Of a stretch of DNA of 48,220 bases, positions 25,199 to 33,627 are shown one piece after another (positions within the stretch are counted from its first letter, which is position 1; every line of letters starts with the position of its first letter). This DNA comes from Coxiellaceae bacterium. Lineage in GTDB: Bacteria; Pseudomonadota; Gammaproteobacteria; Coxiellales; Coxiellaceae. The stretch is from the NCBI GenBank assembly GCA_029212925.1, contig JARGOB010000014.1:37245-85464 (forward strand), given 5' to 3'. The notes beneath the pieces are model-generated. The model was given only the letters and a program-made list of their open reading frames with translations, was not told where the DNA came from and did not search any database. Position numbers and translations under genes: made by a program.

Positions 25199-26595
25199 TA
25201 GCCAACCTCCTTACCAATATCACGAATCTTACGCCCCTCAAATAAATGCGCTTCAATTTGCTCCAAGGTGACACCTTTGGTTTCAGGCACCCATAAATAA
25301 ATAAACAGCAAAGACAATAATGAAATAAGTCCGTAGGTTAAAAAGGTACCGCCCTGACCGGCAAAGTGAACAAAACTCAAAAAGGTTACTGCCACCAACC
25401 AATTCGAACCCCAGTTCACTGCCGTGCACACACTTGCACCTAAACCACGCACATGGATCGGAAATAATTCCGCAATCATTAACCACATCACCGGCCCTAA
25501 GCTAACAGCAAATGCCGCAATATAAACCAAAATAATAAATACGGACAGTTGCTGCATATGATGCGACATTTTGACAGAGGGTAAAAATAAATAACCCAAC
25601 AATATTAATGATAACGTCATTATGCTAACGCCCAGTAATAATAAGAACCGTCGACCAAAACGATCAATCATTGGAATGGCCAATGCCGAAAATGCAACAA
25701 ACACAATACCAATAAGCCCTGTCACCAATATTGAATTTTGTGCATCAGCAAATCCTGCCATCGAAAAAATCGTCGGCGCATAATACAAGATGGTATTTAT
25801 ACCAGTAACCTGCTGAATCAACGCTAACGCGATACCAATAATCAATACGGGAACGACGCGCGGTTGAAATAACGACTGCCAGCGGGCACGTTGGTAATTT
25901 AAACTGTGTTTAATTTCGTGAAACTCTTGCTCTGCTACCACATCATTGCCACGCACCAAGCGCAAAATACTGCGCGCGCGATCATCATGACCGTGCAAGA
26001 TCATCCAACGCGGGCTGTATGGTAAGATACACATCGCAATCAATAAACCAACTGCTGGGATAACACCGATTAAAAACATTGCGCGCCAATCTTGCGCAAA
26101 AGAGAAATGATAATCGACACCATAAGACAGCAATAAACCAAGCGCAATCGACAATTGATTCAATGATACCAATGCGCCACGGTGTTTTGGCGGTGCAATT
26201 TCTGCAATGTATAAGGGTGCCGAATAGGACGAAATACCAATAGCTACACCCACAATTAATCGACCCATCACCAAACCTGGAATCGTATGAGCAAAACCAG
26301 TTAATAACGTACCAATAATGAAAATAATCGTATCAGCTACCAGCAATCGTTTACGACCCACCACATCTGATAAATGGCCACTGACCAAGGCACCTAAAAA
26401 CGCACCGACCAATACCATACCAACAATAATGCCATTCATCTCTGCATTAAGCTGAAATTCATGTGAAATAAATAGAATCGCGCCCGAAATCACACCTGTA
26501 TCATAACCGAACAGCACCCCAGCAAATGCCGCGACTAAAGCAATAAACCAATATAATCGACCGGAGTGCGCGCCACTGTTCTCTAATGATTTCAT
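25198..26595 (-). CDS. Sugar:H+ symporter (MFS), probable xylose transporter
   Basis: A 465-residue, 12-helix MFS sugar porter of the AraE/GalP/XylE group: GYDTGVISGAI in TM1, GxxSDxxGRKR in the 2-3 loop (SDVVGRKRLL), PYSPRWMILHGHD in the central loop where the family normally has PESPRW, IQQVTGINTILYYAPTIF in TM7 and PETKGVTLEQIE at the C-terminus. Its position as first gene before xylB and xylA indicates xylose, though relatives move arabinose or galactose. AAGGA lies six bases before the ATG. No XylR-type regulator is in the window. Confidence 0.93.
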   Translation of the reverse strand: MKSLENSGAHSGRLYWFIALVAAFAGVLFGYDTGVISGAILFISHEFQLNAEMNGIIVGMVLVGAFLGALVSGHLSDVVGRKRLLVADTIIFIIGTLLTGFAHTIPGLVMGRLIVGVAIGISSYSAPLYIAEIAPPKHRGALVSLNQLSIALGLLLSYGVDYHFSFAQDWRAMFLIGVIPAVGLLIAMCILPYSPRWMILHGHDDRARSILRLVRGNDVVAEQEFHEIKHSLNYQRARWQSLFQPRVVPVLIIGIALALIQQVTGINTILYYAPTIFSMAGFADAQNSILVTGLIGIVFVAFSALAIPMIDRFGRRFLLLLGVSIMTLSLILLGYLFLPSVKMSHHMQQLSVFIILVYIAAFAVSLGPVMWLMIAELFPIHVRGLGASVCTAVNWGSNWLVAVTFLSFVHFAGQGGTFLTYGLISLLSLLFIYLWVPETKGVTLEQIEAHLFEGRKIRDIGKEVG

Positions 26596-26619
26596 GCAAG
26601 GTCCTTAAGCAAAACCGGC

Positions 26620-26628
26620 ATTATATCA
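26620..26628 (-). promoter_or_regulatory. Extended -10 promoter of the xyl operon
   Basis: On the minus strand the sequence reads tgatataat, a perfect TGnTATAAT extended -10, 25 bases before the ATG at 26595. A ttgaca at 26634-26639 is only eight bases away and so is not its -35. Confidence 0.5.
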
Positions 26629-26713
26629 GATTATGTCAAAACTTCGCGTCATTGCTTGGCGCGCGCTCTCCCTTAAAGATCTCCCACGCGTAAAGTTAAG
26701 CGAGAGCCGCTGC

Positions 26714-27166
26714 TCAATACCAAACACAACCCATACGACTCGAACTCAAATACGTAAAACTGCGGCACACTTCGGTTTCTTTAGCCTGAAAATGTGGACT
26801 TCTATTGGCCAAAATATCAGATAATTTTTGTGTACTGTTTTCTGTCAGATGGTTCCAGCCATATACCGTCATTTTAGCCTTGCCTTCACACTTATTTTTC
26901 AATGCGTTGAATTGAGATGGGTTAGTGCGAAAGCTGCCGCGGCATTCTCGATAGAGCATATTATAACTACTGATCGAGAATGAATCATGAATCTTAGCAA
27001 AAGATTGATCAGTGTCGTTCTCTAATATAAAAGTTACGCTTTGATGAGTTACACGACAACTACTGCCCGGTGATAACTCGTCGTAATTGCAATCAGGCGT
27101 TGCCGCAAGTGAAAACAATGGTGTTAGCAACATGGCTGCTGCGATTGCAATACTTCTAATAGTCAT
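26714..27166 (-). CDS. Small secreted protein with six cysteines
   Basis: A 150-residue protein with a signal peptide (MTIRSIAIAAAMLLTPLFSLA, cleavage near residue 21). The mature part has exactly six cysteines (in PDC, SSC, REC, NKC, EVC, MGC), enough for three disulfides, and no recognisable domain. A longer frame begins at 27181, but GAGGG nine bases before ATG 27166 and the signal peptide position fix the start. A second six-cysteine secreted protein lies divergently at 27465; the two are not obviously homologous, but the pairing is suggestive. Function unknown. Confidence 0.75.
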   Translation of the reverse strand: MTIRSIAIAAAMLLTPLFSLAATPDCNYDELSPGSSCRVTHQSVTFILENDTDQSFAKIHDSFSISSYNMLYRECRGSFRTNPSQFNALKNKCEGKAKMTVYGWNHLTENSTQKLSDILANRSPHFQAKETEVCRSFTYLSSSRMGCVWY

Positions 27167-27431
27167 TGGATATACCCTCAATAATTTAAATGCTAGACAT
27201 ATCGAAATATATCACCTGGCACCAATACATGTCTACTCATACGCACCATTATTTATTGATTCAAACAGTGGTGCTCCCGACCAATACGTTAAACCTTCTA
27301 AACAATTTTCACAACATCACAATTGATCGAACACCACACCAATCAAGCCAAGATTTTGATGGTTATATATTAATATAATCAGTAGCATAGAGACCAAACA
27401 AACTGCAAGCTTCATGTCATATTTCAACTGC
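27167..27431. other. Intergenic region between two secreted six-cysteine proteins
   Basis: AT-rich spacer of about 300 bases between divergent starts (27166 and 27465). Short frames on the plus strand (27190-27378) lack a ribosome binding site and any protein-like pattern. Apart from the -10 element at 27432, I see nothing definite. Confidence 0.5.
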
Positions 27432-27437
27432 TATAAT
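27432..27437 (+). promoter_or_regulatory. -10 element (TATAAT) before the six-cysteine protein gene
   Basis: A perfect tataat 28 bases before the ATG at 27465. No clear -35 at 16-18 bases. Confidence 0.4.
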
Positions 27438-27464
27438 TGGCCAAGCATAGTTGAGGAGATAGCC

Positions 27465-27965
27465 ATGAAATCACTGATCATCAGTTGCTGTATTACTGCC
27501 GTTATTGCACTATCCACAAGTAGTGTACTGGCCGACACTTCCGCTATTGTTACTGAAACCCCGCCTATCATACCTTCCGATGGATCACCCATCACCTCAA
27601 CGGAACAAACGTCACCTGATAGCACCTTGTCTACTGAAAATATCGACACCTCATCGACTACAGCCACCAAGGCATCATCCATAAAGCCATGCAAATTAGC
27701 TTCCGATTTTAAAGCCACAAACCGTTATGTCTATCAATGCAGCAGCGGTGAAAGCTACAATATCGATGCAGCCAAGTTACGTCACTGCAAAGCTGGCGGC
27801 GTCGCCGAAGAAGATAATACCGTCAGTAAAAATCTGTACTCATTATTTTGTCGTGACGGATCAAGCACAACAGCCACCTGCACTAATGGCTTTTTCACTA
27901 AGCCTCACCAACTAATGATCAACGGTACAAAGCAAATCGTGATCACCTGCAAGGATAATGGCTAA
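27465..27965 (+). CDS. Secreted protein: Ser/Thr-rich linker plus six-cysteine domain
   Basis: A 166-residue protein with signal peptide MKSLIISCCITAVIALSTSSVLA. A linker of about 55 residues rich in Ser, Thr, Pro and Ile follows, then a compact domain of about 85 residues with six cysteines (in KPCK, YQCS, RHCK, LFCR, ATCT, ITCK). The even, paired spacing suggests three disulfides and an extracytoplasmic location. GAGGAG lies seven bases before ATG 27465; a frame opening at 27414 is disregarded. No family recognised. Confidence 0.75.
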   Translation: MKSLIISCCITAVIALSTSSVLADTSAIVTETPPIIPSDGSPITSTEQTSPDSTLSTENIDTSSTTATKASSIKPCKLASDFKATNRYVYQCSSGESYNIDAAKLRHCKAGGVAEEDNTVSKNLYSLFCRDGSSTTATCTNGFFTKPHQLMINGTKQIVITCKDNG

Positions 27966-27969
27966 GCAA

Positions 27970-28231
27970 TCAAAACACCAATTGATAACGCACTGAGCGC
28001 CCCTGGCCATATCGCTGAATAAAATTATGTTTAACTAATTTTGACAACGAGTTGGTTATTGAGCGTTTTCAATTCGAGTCGAGGCCCCTACCATACCAAT
28101 CAGTGCGTAGCGATGAAGCGCATCTAATATATCGGCATCGTAATGACTAATATCAGCGTAAACTAGTGCAATTTTTTTTGCAGCTCTTGCAATTCAGCAA
28201 GTAGCTCTTCGGATAATGAATAAGATAACAT
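27970..28231 (-). pseudogene. Fic-family gene remnant (internally deleted, frameshifted)
   Basis: On the minus strand an ATG at 28231 opens MLSYSLSEELLAELQELQKK, which stops soon after. If one base is added to the A8 run, the frame continues as IALVYADISHYDADILDAL and HRYALIGMVGASTRIENAQ, then stops; this resembles the N-terminal helices of Fic proteins before their core. In the third frame follows LVKHNFIQRYGQGRSVRYQLVF and stop, like the winged-helix C-terminus of Fic proteins. The catalytic HPFxDGNGR core is absent. So both ends survive with the middle deleted. This fills most of the 27966-28303 gap. Confidence 0.55.
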
Positions 28232-28303
28232 TTGCTAATTGTACCTAATTGGGCAACGTTTTATTGCCCAATTAAGCCCAATTACACAGTGTGCTGGAAT
28301 AAA

Positions 28304-30985
28304 TCAATGAGTTAGCGACGCTGAAACCACTTCATATACATCCGGTGACAAACCTTCCACCGCAATAATACGCTCCAATTGCTGCTTCATGAGTTTTTGG
28401 CGCGACTTGTCCATCTTCTGCCAACGAATCAATGGCTCACATAAACGCGCTGCAGTTAAGCGATTATGCTTATCTAACGCCATCACTTGATCGGCCAAAA
28501 AGGCATACCCGGAACCATCAGCTGCATGAAAATGAATTAAATTAGCCGTAAATGCACCCACCAAAGAACGCACATTATTCGGATTCAATAAATTAAACGC
28601 ATCACTGGCTACAATCGCTTTCACTTCAGCCAATGTATTCGGCAGTGAAGAACAGGCCTGTACTGCCAACCATTTATCCATGACCAAAGCTTCATCTTTC
28701 CATCGTTGACGGAAATCTGCTAATGCTTGTTGACGCGCAGGTGATTCAAGATCATTTAAAGCTGTCAATGCTGCCATGCTATCGGTCATATTTTCTGCCG
28801 TATCAAACTGTTGCTTAACGATATCAATCATGTCATCTGTTGCTAACGCCGCAAGGTAGTGCAAAGCTACGCTTTTCAAACTGCGTTGCGCTGCATTAGC
28901 CGGTGAATATTCCGGTGCTAAATCACTGGCAATACGATTATACGTATCTAACCACTCATCTTGTAATTGCATCGCCAAGGTTTCAATGATTTTGTTTCTC
29001 ACTGCATGCACCGCATCAACATCCGCTTCCGGCATGACTTGCATCAAATAGTTTTCAGTAGGCAAGGTAAATAACATCGCTAATAATTGTGGGTCTTCTT
29101 GTTTACTGGTCAACATCGCCGACAAGTGTGACAGCAACACCATATCTAAGTGCGCATCGTATTTACCTTTACGACGATACTCTTCAACACCCGCTAAAAT
29201 CAAACGCACAAAATATTGTTGCGCCGCATCCCAACGACTGAATGCATTGGTATCCTTAGTCATCAATGTTAATAGCTCTTGATCACCGTAGGCATAATGC
29301 AACTTTACTGGCGCCGAAAAATCACGTAACAATGATAATGCTGGTAACTGCTCAACATTAACAAACTCAAACACCTGATCCTCTTCGGTGATATCTAAAA
29401 TACGCGTACCATTGATCGCTTCAGCCTCGCCCGCCAATTGCGTTGGCATCTCACCTTCAGCTGACATAAAACCCATTGCCAACGGCATTTCAAACGGCAA
29501 CTTATGATCTTGGCCAGGGCCTGGGGTTTTCGGGCAATGCTGACGCACTTCCATTCTTAATGTTTTAGCATTGCTATCGTATTGCGCCTTCACCGTTAAT
29601 TCAGGCGTACCGCCTTGCTTATACCAACGACAAAACTGCGTAAGGTCTTTACCAGACACATCCTGCATGACAGCAATAAAATCTTCTGTGGTTACCGCTT
29701 GGCCATCGTAACGTGAAAAATATTCATCCATCGCTTCACGGAATTTTTCTTTACCCATAAAGGTACGAATCATACGAATCACTTCCGAACCTTTTTCATA
29801 CACAGTTACCGTATAAAAATTATTGATTTCGATATATTGCTCGGGTCGAATTGGATGCGACATCGGGCCAGCATCTTGTGCAAACTGAATATTACGAATG
29901 GTATTCGCCGCTTTAATACGCACCAATAGCGGTGACGTCATGTCTTCACAAAATAATTGCTCACGTAAAACCGTCAAGCCTTCTTTTAATGTGATCTGAA
30001 ACCAATCACGACACGTAATACGATTACCCGACCAGTTATGAAAATATTCATGGCCAATCACCCGTTCAATATTGGCATAATCTGTATCCGTTGCAGTATC
30101 TTGCCGTGCCAACACACACTTGGTATTAAATACATTCAAGCCTTTGTTTTCCATCGCGCCCATATTAAAGTCGCTAACGGCAACCACCATATAAATATCA
30201 AGATCGTATTCACGACCAAAGGTGTCTTCGTCCCATTTCATCGAACGCACCAATGAATCCATCGCAAATTGACCTTGATCCAAAAAGCCGCGCTCTAAGA
30301 ATAAACGTAGCGCCACTTCACGACCTGACATCGTGGTAAAGGTATCTTCAATTAAATCGAAACTTCCTGCGACCAATGCAAATAAATAACAAGGCTTGAG
30401 TGAAGGGTCTTCCCATTTCACCCAATGGCGACCACCTTCGGTGTCACGTTCTTCAATTAAGTTACCATTGGCTAATAACATCGGGTACTTTTGCTTATCC
30501 GCTGTAATCGTTGTGGTAAACGTTGTCATCACATCAGGGCGATCCAAGAAATACGTAATGCGACGGAACCCTTCCGGCTCACATTGCGTGCAATAGTTAC
30601 CACTGGATTTGTACAAGCCACTTAACTCGGTATTTTCTTGCGGCTTAATCATCACCACGGTTTCTAAACTAAATTTATCCGGCACATTGTGAACCAACAA
30701 ACCGTCGTTTAATACCGCATATTGCTTGTCTTCTAATTGCTTACCATTTAAGGCAATATCGCGCAATTCAAGCGCTTCACCATCTAAGCGTAATTCCGTT
30801 GCATGGGTTTTTGCTTTGGGGTTGCGCTTAAAGTTTAAAATAGTGCGCACCAACGTTTCATCTTCATGCAAATCAAAATGCAAATGCACATTTTCAATAA
30901 TAAAATCGGTCGGTTGGTAATCACTAAGGTATTTTGTATTAGGGGCAGTTTCGCCGGCTTGCTTTTCAACAGCTACCATGGTCAT
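28304..30985 (-). CDS. pepN: Aminopeptidase N
   Basis: An 893-residue M1 zinc aminopeptidase (E. coli PepN has 870) that trims N-terminal residues from peptides in the cytoplasm. GAMENKGLNVF is the substrate-binding loop; VIGHEYFHNWSGNRITCRDWFQITLKEGL, given here only by its key residues HEYFH and the downstream Glu, is the HExxH-x18-E zinc site. The DUF3458 and C-terminal ARM-like regions follow. Either ATG 30985 or ATG 30979 could start translation; the Shine-Dalgarno-like GAGA is better spaced for 30979. Transcribed alone. Confidence 0.96.
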   Translation of the reverse strand: MTMVAVEKQAGETAPNTKYLSDYQPTDFIIENVHLHFDLHEDETLVRTILNFKRNPKAKTHATELRLDGEALELRDIALNGKQLEDKQYAVLNDGLLVHNVPDKFSLETVVMIKPQENTELSGLYKSSGNYCTQCEPEGFRRITYFLDRPDVMTTFTTTITADKQKYPMLLANGNLIEERDTEGGRHWVKWEDPSLKPCYLFALVAGSFDLIEDTFTTMSGREVALRLFLERGFLDQGQFAMDSLVRSMKWDEDTFGREYDLDIYMVVAVSDFNMGAMENKGLNVFNTKCVLARQDTATDTDYANIERVIGHEYFHNWSGNRITCRDWFQITLKEGLTVLREQLFCEDMTSPLLVRIKAANTIRNIQFAQDAGPMSHPIRPEQYIEINNFYTVTVYEKGSEVIRMIRTFMGKEKFREAMDEYFSRYDGQAVTTEDFIAVMQDVSGKDLTQFCRWYKQGGTPELTVKAQYDSNAKTLRMEVRQHCPKTPGPGQDHKLPFEMPLAMGFMSAEGEMPTQLAGEAEAINGTRILDITEEDQVFEFVNVEQLPALSLLRDFSAPVKLHYAYGDQELLTLMTKDTNAFSRWDAAQQYFVRLILAGVEEYRRKGKYDAHLDMVLLSHLSAMLTSKQEDPQLLAMLFTLPTENYLMQVMPEADVDAVHAVRNKIIETLAMQLQDEWLDTYNRIASDLAPEYSPANAAQRSLKSVALHYLAALATDDMIDIVKQQFDTAENMTDSMAALTALNDLESPARQQALADFRQRWKDEALVMDKWLAVQACSSLPNTLAEVKAIVASDAFNLLNPNNVRSLVGAFTANLIHFHAADGSGYAFLADQVMALDKHNRLTAARLCEPLIRWQKMDKSRQKLMKQQLERIIAVEGLSPDVYEVVSASLTH

Positions 30986-31063
30986 TTCTCACTAGGTTCA
31001 TTTCAGATGCGCACATTCTATCACCATACGACGCGACAAGAAATAACGATACTGGGTTTTAGA

Positions 31064-31091
31064 CTGGATCCCGGATCAAGTCCGGGATGAC
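31064..31091. repeat. Interspersed palindromic repeat (ctggatcccggat family)
   Basis: ctggatcccggat followed by caagtccgggatgac; the arms ccggat and atcccgg/ccggga make an imperfect hairpin. The same sequence family is at 22218-22290 and 46706-46734. It lies between pepN and nhaA. Confidence 0.8.
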
Positions 31092-31149
31092 ACCCTTCGA
31101 GACAACCGCTTCGCGGTTTCCTCAGGGTAATCGAACTAGTATGGCAGCG

Positions 31150-32337
31150 TCAAAAAGAATAGGTTTCATGTCTTGGGTTACCAAGCCGCAGCAATAGATA
31201 GCCACAAACACCTGACAGCAATGAACCGAGTAGCACACCCATGCGCACATAGGTCATATGCTCCATGCTGGCAAACGCCAACGAACCGATAAATAAACTC
31301 ATGGTAAAACCAACACCAGCAATCATCGCCATGCCATAGATACCCAGCCAATTACTGTTGTAAGGAATACGCGCCCAATTCAACTTAATCGCCACCCAAG
31401 TAAACCCAAAAATACCAATCTGCTTACCAAAAAATAAACCGAGCGTAATACCCAACGGAATCGGATGCAACAGCTGCCCCCAGTCCATGCCTTTAAATGA
31501 AATACCCGCATTGGCAAATGCGAATAGGGGTAAAACCATAAAGGCAACCCAAGGATGCAGCGAATGTTCTAGCTCGCGCACTGGCGATACACTGTCACCG
31601 TCTTTGGTCGATACCCGCAAAGGAATCGCAAAACCCAAGATAATACCCACTAACGTGGCATGTACACCGGACTTCAAAACGCATACCCACATAATAATAC
31701 CGACAATAAAATAAGCCGCTCGATGCGTCACTTTAAACCGATTGAGTAATACCAACACTAGAGTCAACAGAGCCGCAGCGGCTATTAAACCCAGCGAAAT
31801 ATGATGCGTATAAAAAATAGCGATGACTACAATGGCACCAATATCATCGAAAATGGCTAATGCTGTTAAAAAAATCTTTAGTGATGGCGGAATACGTGAC
31901 TTTAGTAACGCTAAGATACCCAATGAAAAAGCGATATCCGTCGCCGTAGGAATCGCCCAACCACGTATATTATCCCCATGACCGTGATTAATGACGACAT
32001 AAATTAGCGCTGGCACCACCATACCACCGGCAGCTGCAATACCGGGTAATAATGCTTTAGCCCTACTGTTCAACTCACCTTCAAATAATTCACGCTTGAT
32101 TTCTAAACCAACCAATAAAAAGAAAAACACCATCAAGCCATCATTAACCCATAACTGCACAGGCTTAGCGAGCGCAAATTCACCCAGGCGAATACTGAAC
32201 GTTTGATTAAAAAACGCATGGTAGTAAACTGACCAACCACTATTGTCGATAATTAGCGCGAGTATTGCGGCCAAAAATAATACGATACCGCCACTACTTT
32301 CCAATCTAATAAATTCACGAAGAGTTCTTACTGGCAT
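31150..32337 (-). CDS. nhaA: Na+/H+ antiporter NhaA
   Basis: A 395-residue inner-membrane antiporter (E. coli 388) exchanging one Na+ for two H+. The functional aspartates are in PTATDIAFSLGIL and FDDIGAIVVIAIFY, corresponding to Asp133, Asp163 and Asp164 of E. coli NhaA. The N-terminus RLESSGGIVLFLAAILALI and NDGLMVFFFLLVGLEIKRE are typical. The frame extends to 32382, but AGGGA six bases before ATG 32337 gives the expected start. It is divergent from a second antiporter gene starting only 27 bases away. Confidence 0.96.
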   Translation of the reverse strand: MPVRTLREFIRLESSGGIVLFLAAILALIIDNSGWSVYYHAFFNQTFSIRLGEFALAKPVQLWVNDGLMVFFFLLVGLEIKRELFEGELNSRAKALLPGIAAAGGMVVPALIYVVINHGHGDNIRGWAIPTATDIAFSLGILALLKSRIPPSLKIFLTALAIFDDIGAIVVIAIFYTHHISLGLIAAAALLTLVLVLLNRFKVTHRAAYFIVGIIMWVCVLKSGVHATLVGIILGFAIPLRVSTKDGDSVSPVRELEHSLHPWVAFMVLPLFAFANAGISFKGMDWGQLLHPIPLGITLGLFFGKQIGIFGFTWVAIKLNWARIPYNSNWLGIYGMAMIAGVGFTMSLFIGSLAFASMEHMTYVRMGVLLGSLLSGVCGYLLLRLGNPRHETYSF

Positions 32338-32364
32338 ACTTTTCCCTATTGCGTTGCTTGAAGC

Positions 32365-33627
32365 ATGGCAATACTTTATCATGCTGATATGAATGCGTAC
32401 ACTATGCTAGCTATTATCATCACCCTGGCCGTTTTAATTGGTTACATTAATCACCGATTTATTCGCCTACAAATGACGATCGCCATTATGGCGGGCGCGA
32501 TGATTCTGTCATTGCTGTTATTATTTTTACAATACACCGGCGCAACCAATATTACACCGCACGTTACTGCCATGATCGAAAATCTCGATTTTAGGCATTT
32601 ATTATTAAATGGCATGCTGAGCTTTTTATTATTTGCCGGTGCCTTTACTGTCGACTTAGACTTATTAAAACAACAACGCTGGCAAATCGGCATTTTAGCC
32701 TCCGTCAGTACCGTCGCTTCTGCTTTAATTATTGGCTATCTCGCCTACTTGCTACTGCCCTTTTTAGGCATACATGTACCACTATTATACTGCTTCTTAT
32801 TTGGCTCACTGATTTCACCGACCGACCCGATTGCGGTATTAGCCACCTTCAAAGAAGTGGGCGCACCAAAAGCGCTGGAAGTCTGCGTCGCTGGCGAATC
32901 ATTATTCAATGACGGTGTTGGCATTGTGATGTTCACTACGCTTTATCAACTGGCCTTTACTAGCACAACCATTACCGCTGGCTCAGTAACTTTACTATTT
33001 TTAAAACAAGCCGTGGGCGGTATTGCCTACGGAGTCATTATTTCATGGGTAGTTTCGAATTTATTAAAATCCGCCAAAGGCCGCAAAATGGCCATGCTGC
33101 TCACCATCGCATTAGTCACTGGTGGCTATCAATTAGCCTTAGCCATCGATATTTCTGGGCCACTAGCAATGGTCGTTGCCGGCATTTATTTAGGCCATCA
33201 AGCACGCCGCGGGGATTTCGGTAAAAGCACTGTTGAAGCCATGGATGTGTTTTGGGAGCTCATTGATGAAATCCTCAATGCGGTATTATTTTTATTGATC
33301 GGCTTAGAATTACTCACCTTGAATATTCATGGCAAACAAATGATAGCCGTATTCGCCGCCATTCCGATTGTGTTACTGGTACGTTTAATCACTGTTGCGA
33401 TTCCAATGCGTGCATTAAAGCATCGCGGCAAAACAGCACCGTATACCATTAGCATTCTAACTTGGGGTGGTTTGCGTGGCGGCCTTGCTGTGGCATTAGC
33501 CTTATCATTGCCCGCTGGCAGTGATCGGCATTTAATCCTGGCCATGACTTATGCCATTGTTGCGTTTGCTGTGATTGTGCAGGGCTTATCGATTAAATCA
33601 TTGGTTAGGCTTAGTAAACAAAGTTAA
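32365..33627 (+). CDS. CPA1-family Na+/H+ antiporter (NhaP/YjcE type)
   Basis: A 420-residue, about 12-helix cation:proton antiporter. Signature segments are FGSLISPTDPIAVLATFKE and AGESLFNDGVGIVMFTTLY, holding the ND motif of the CPA1 group, plus WGGLRGGLAVALALSLP near the C-terminus. The start is uncertain: ATG 32365, 32389 and 32404 are all in frame without a strong Shine-Dalgarno. It is divergent from nhaA, so the two probably share a small control region. Its stop overlaps that of the ATPase gene on the other strand by four bases (TTAA). Confidence 0.92.
   Translation: MAILYHADMNAYTMLAIIITLAVLIGYINHRFIRLQMTIAIMAGAMILSLLLLFLQYTGATNITPHVTAMIENLDFRHLLLNGMLSFLLFAGAFTVDLDLLKQQRWQIGILASVSTVASALIIGYLAYLLLPFLGIHVPLLYCFLFGSLISPTDPIAVLATFKEVGAPKALEVCVAGESLFNDGVGIVMFTTLYQLAFTSTTITAGSVTLLFLKQAVGGIAYGVIISWVVSNLLKSAKGRKMAMLLTIALVTGGYQLALAIDISGPLAMVVAGIYLGHQARRGDFGKSTVEAMDVFWELIDEILNAVLFLLIGLELLTLNIHGKQMIAVFAAIPIVLLVRLITVAIPMRALKHRGKTAPYTISILTWGGLRGGLAVALALSLPAGSDRHLILAMTYAIVAFAVIVQGLSIKSLVRLSKQS

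Noticed and set aside
26634..26639. ttgaca as -35 of the xyl promoter (minus strand)
   Set aside because: Only eight bases from the -10; the extended -10 explains the promoter without it.
27190..27378. Small plus-strand gene in the spacer between the six-cysteine proteins
   Set aside because: No ribosome binding site, no protein-like pattern; AT-rich chance frame.
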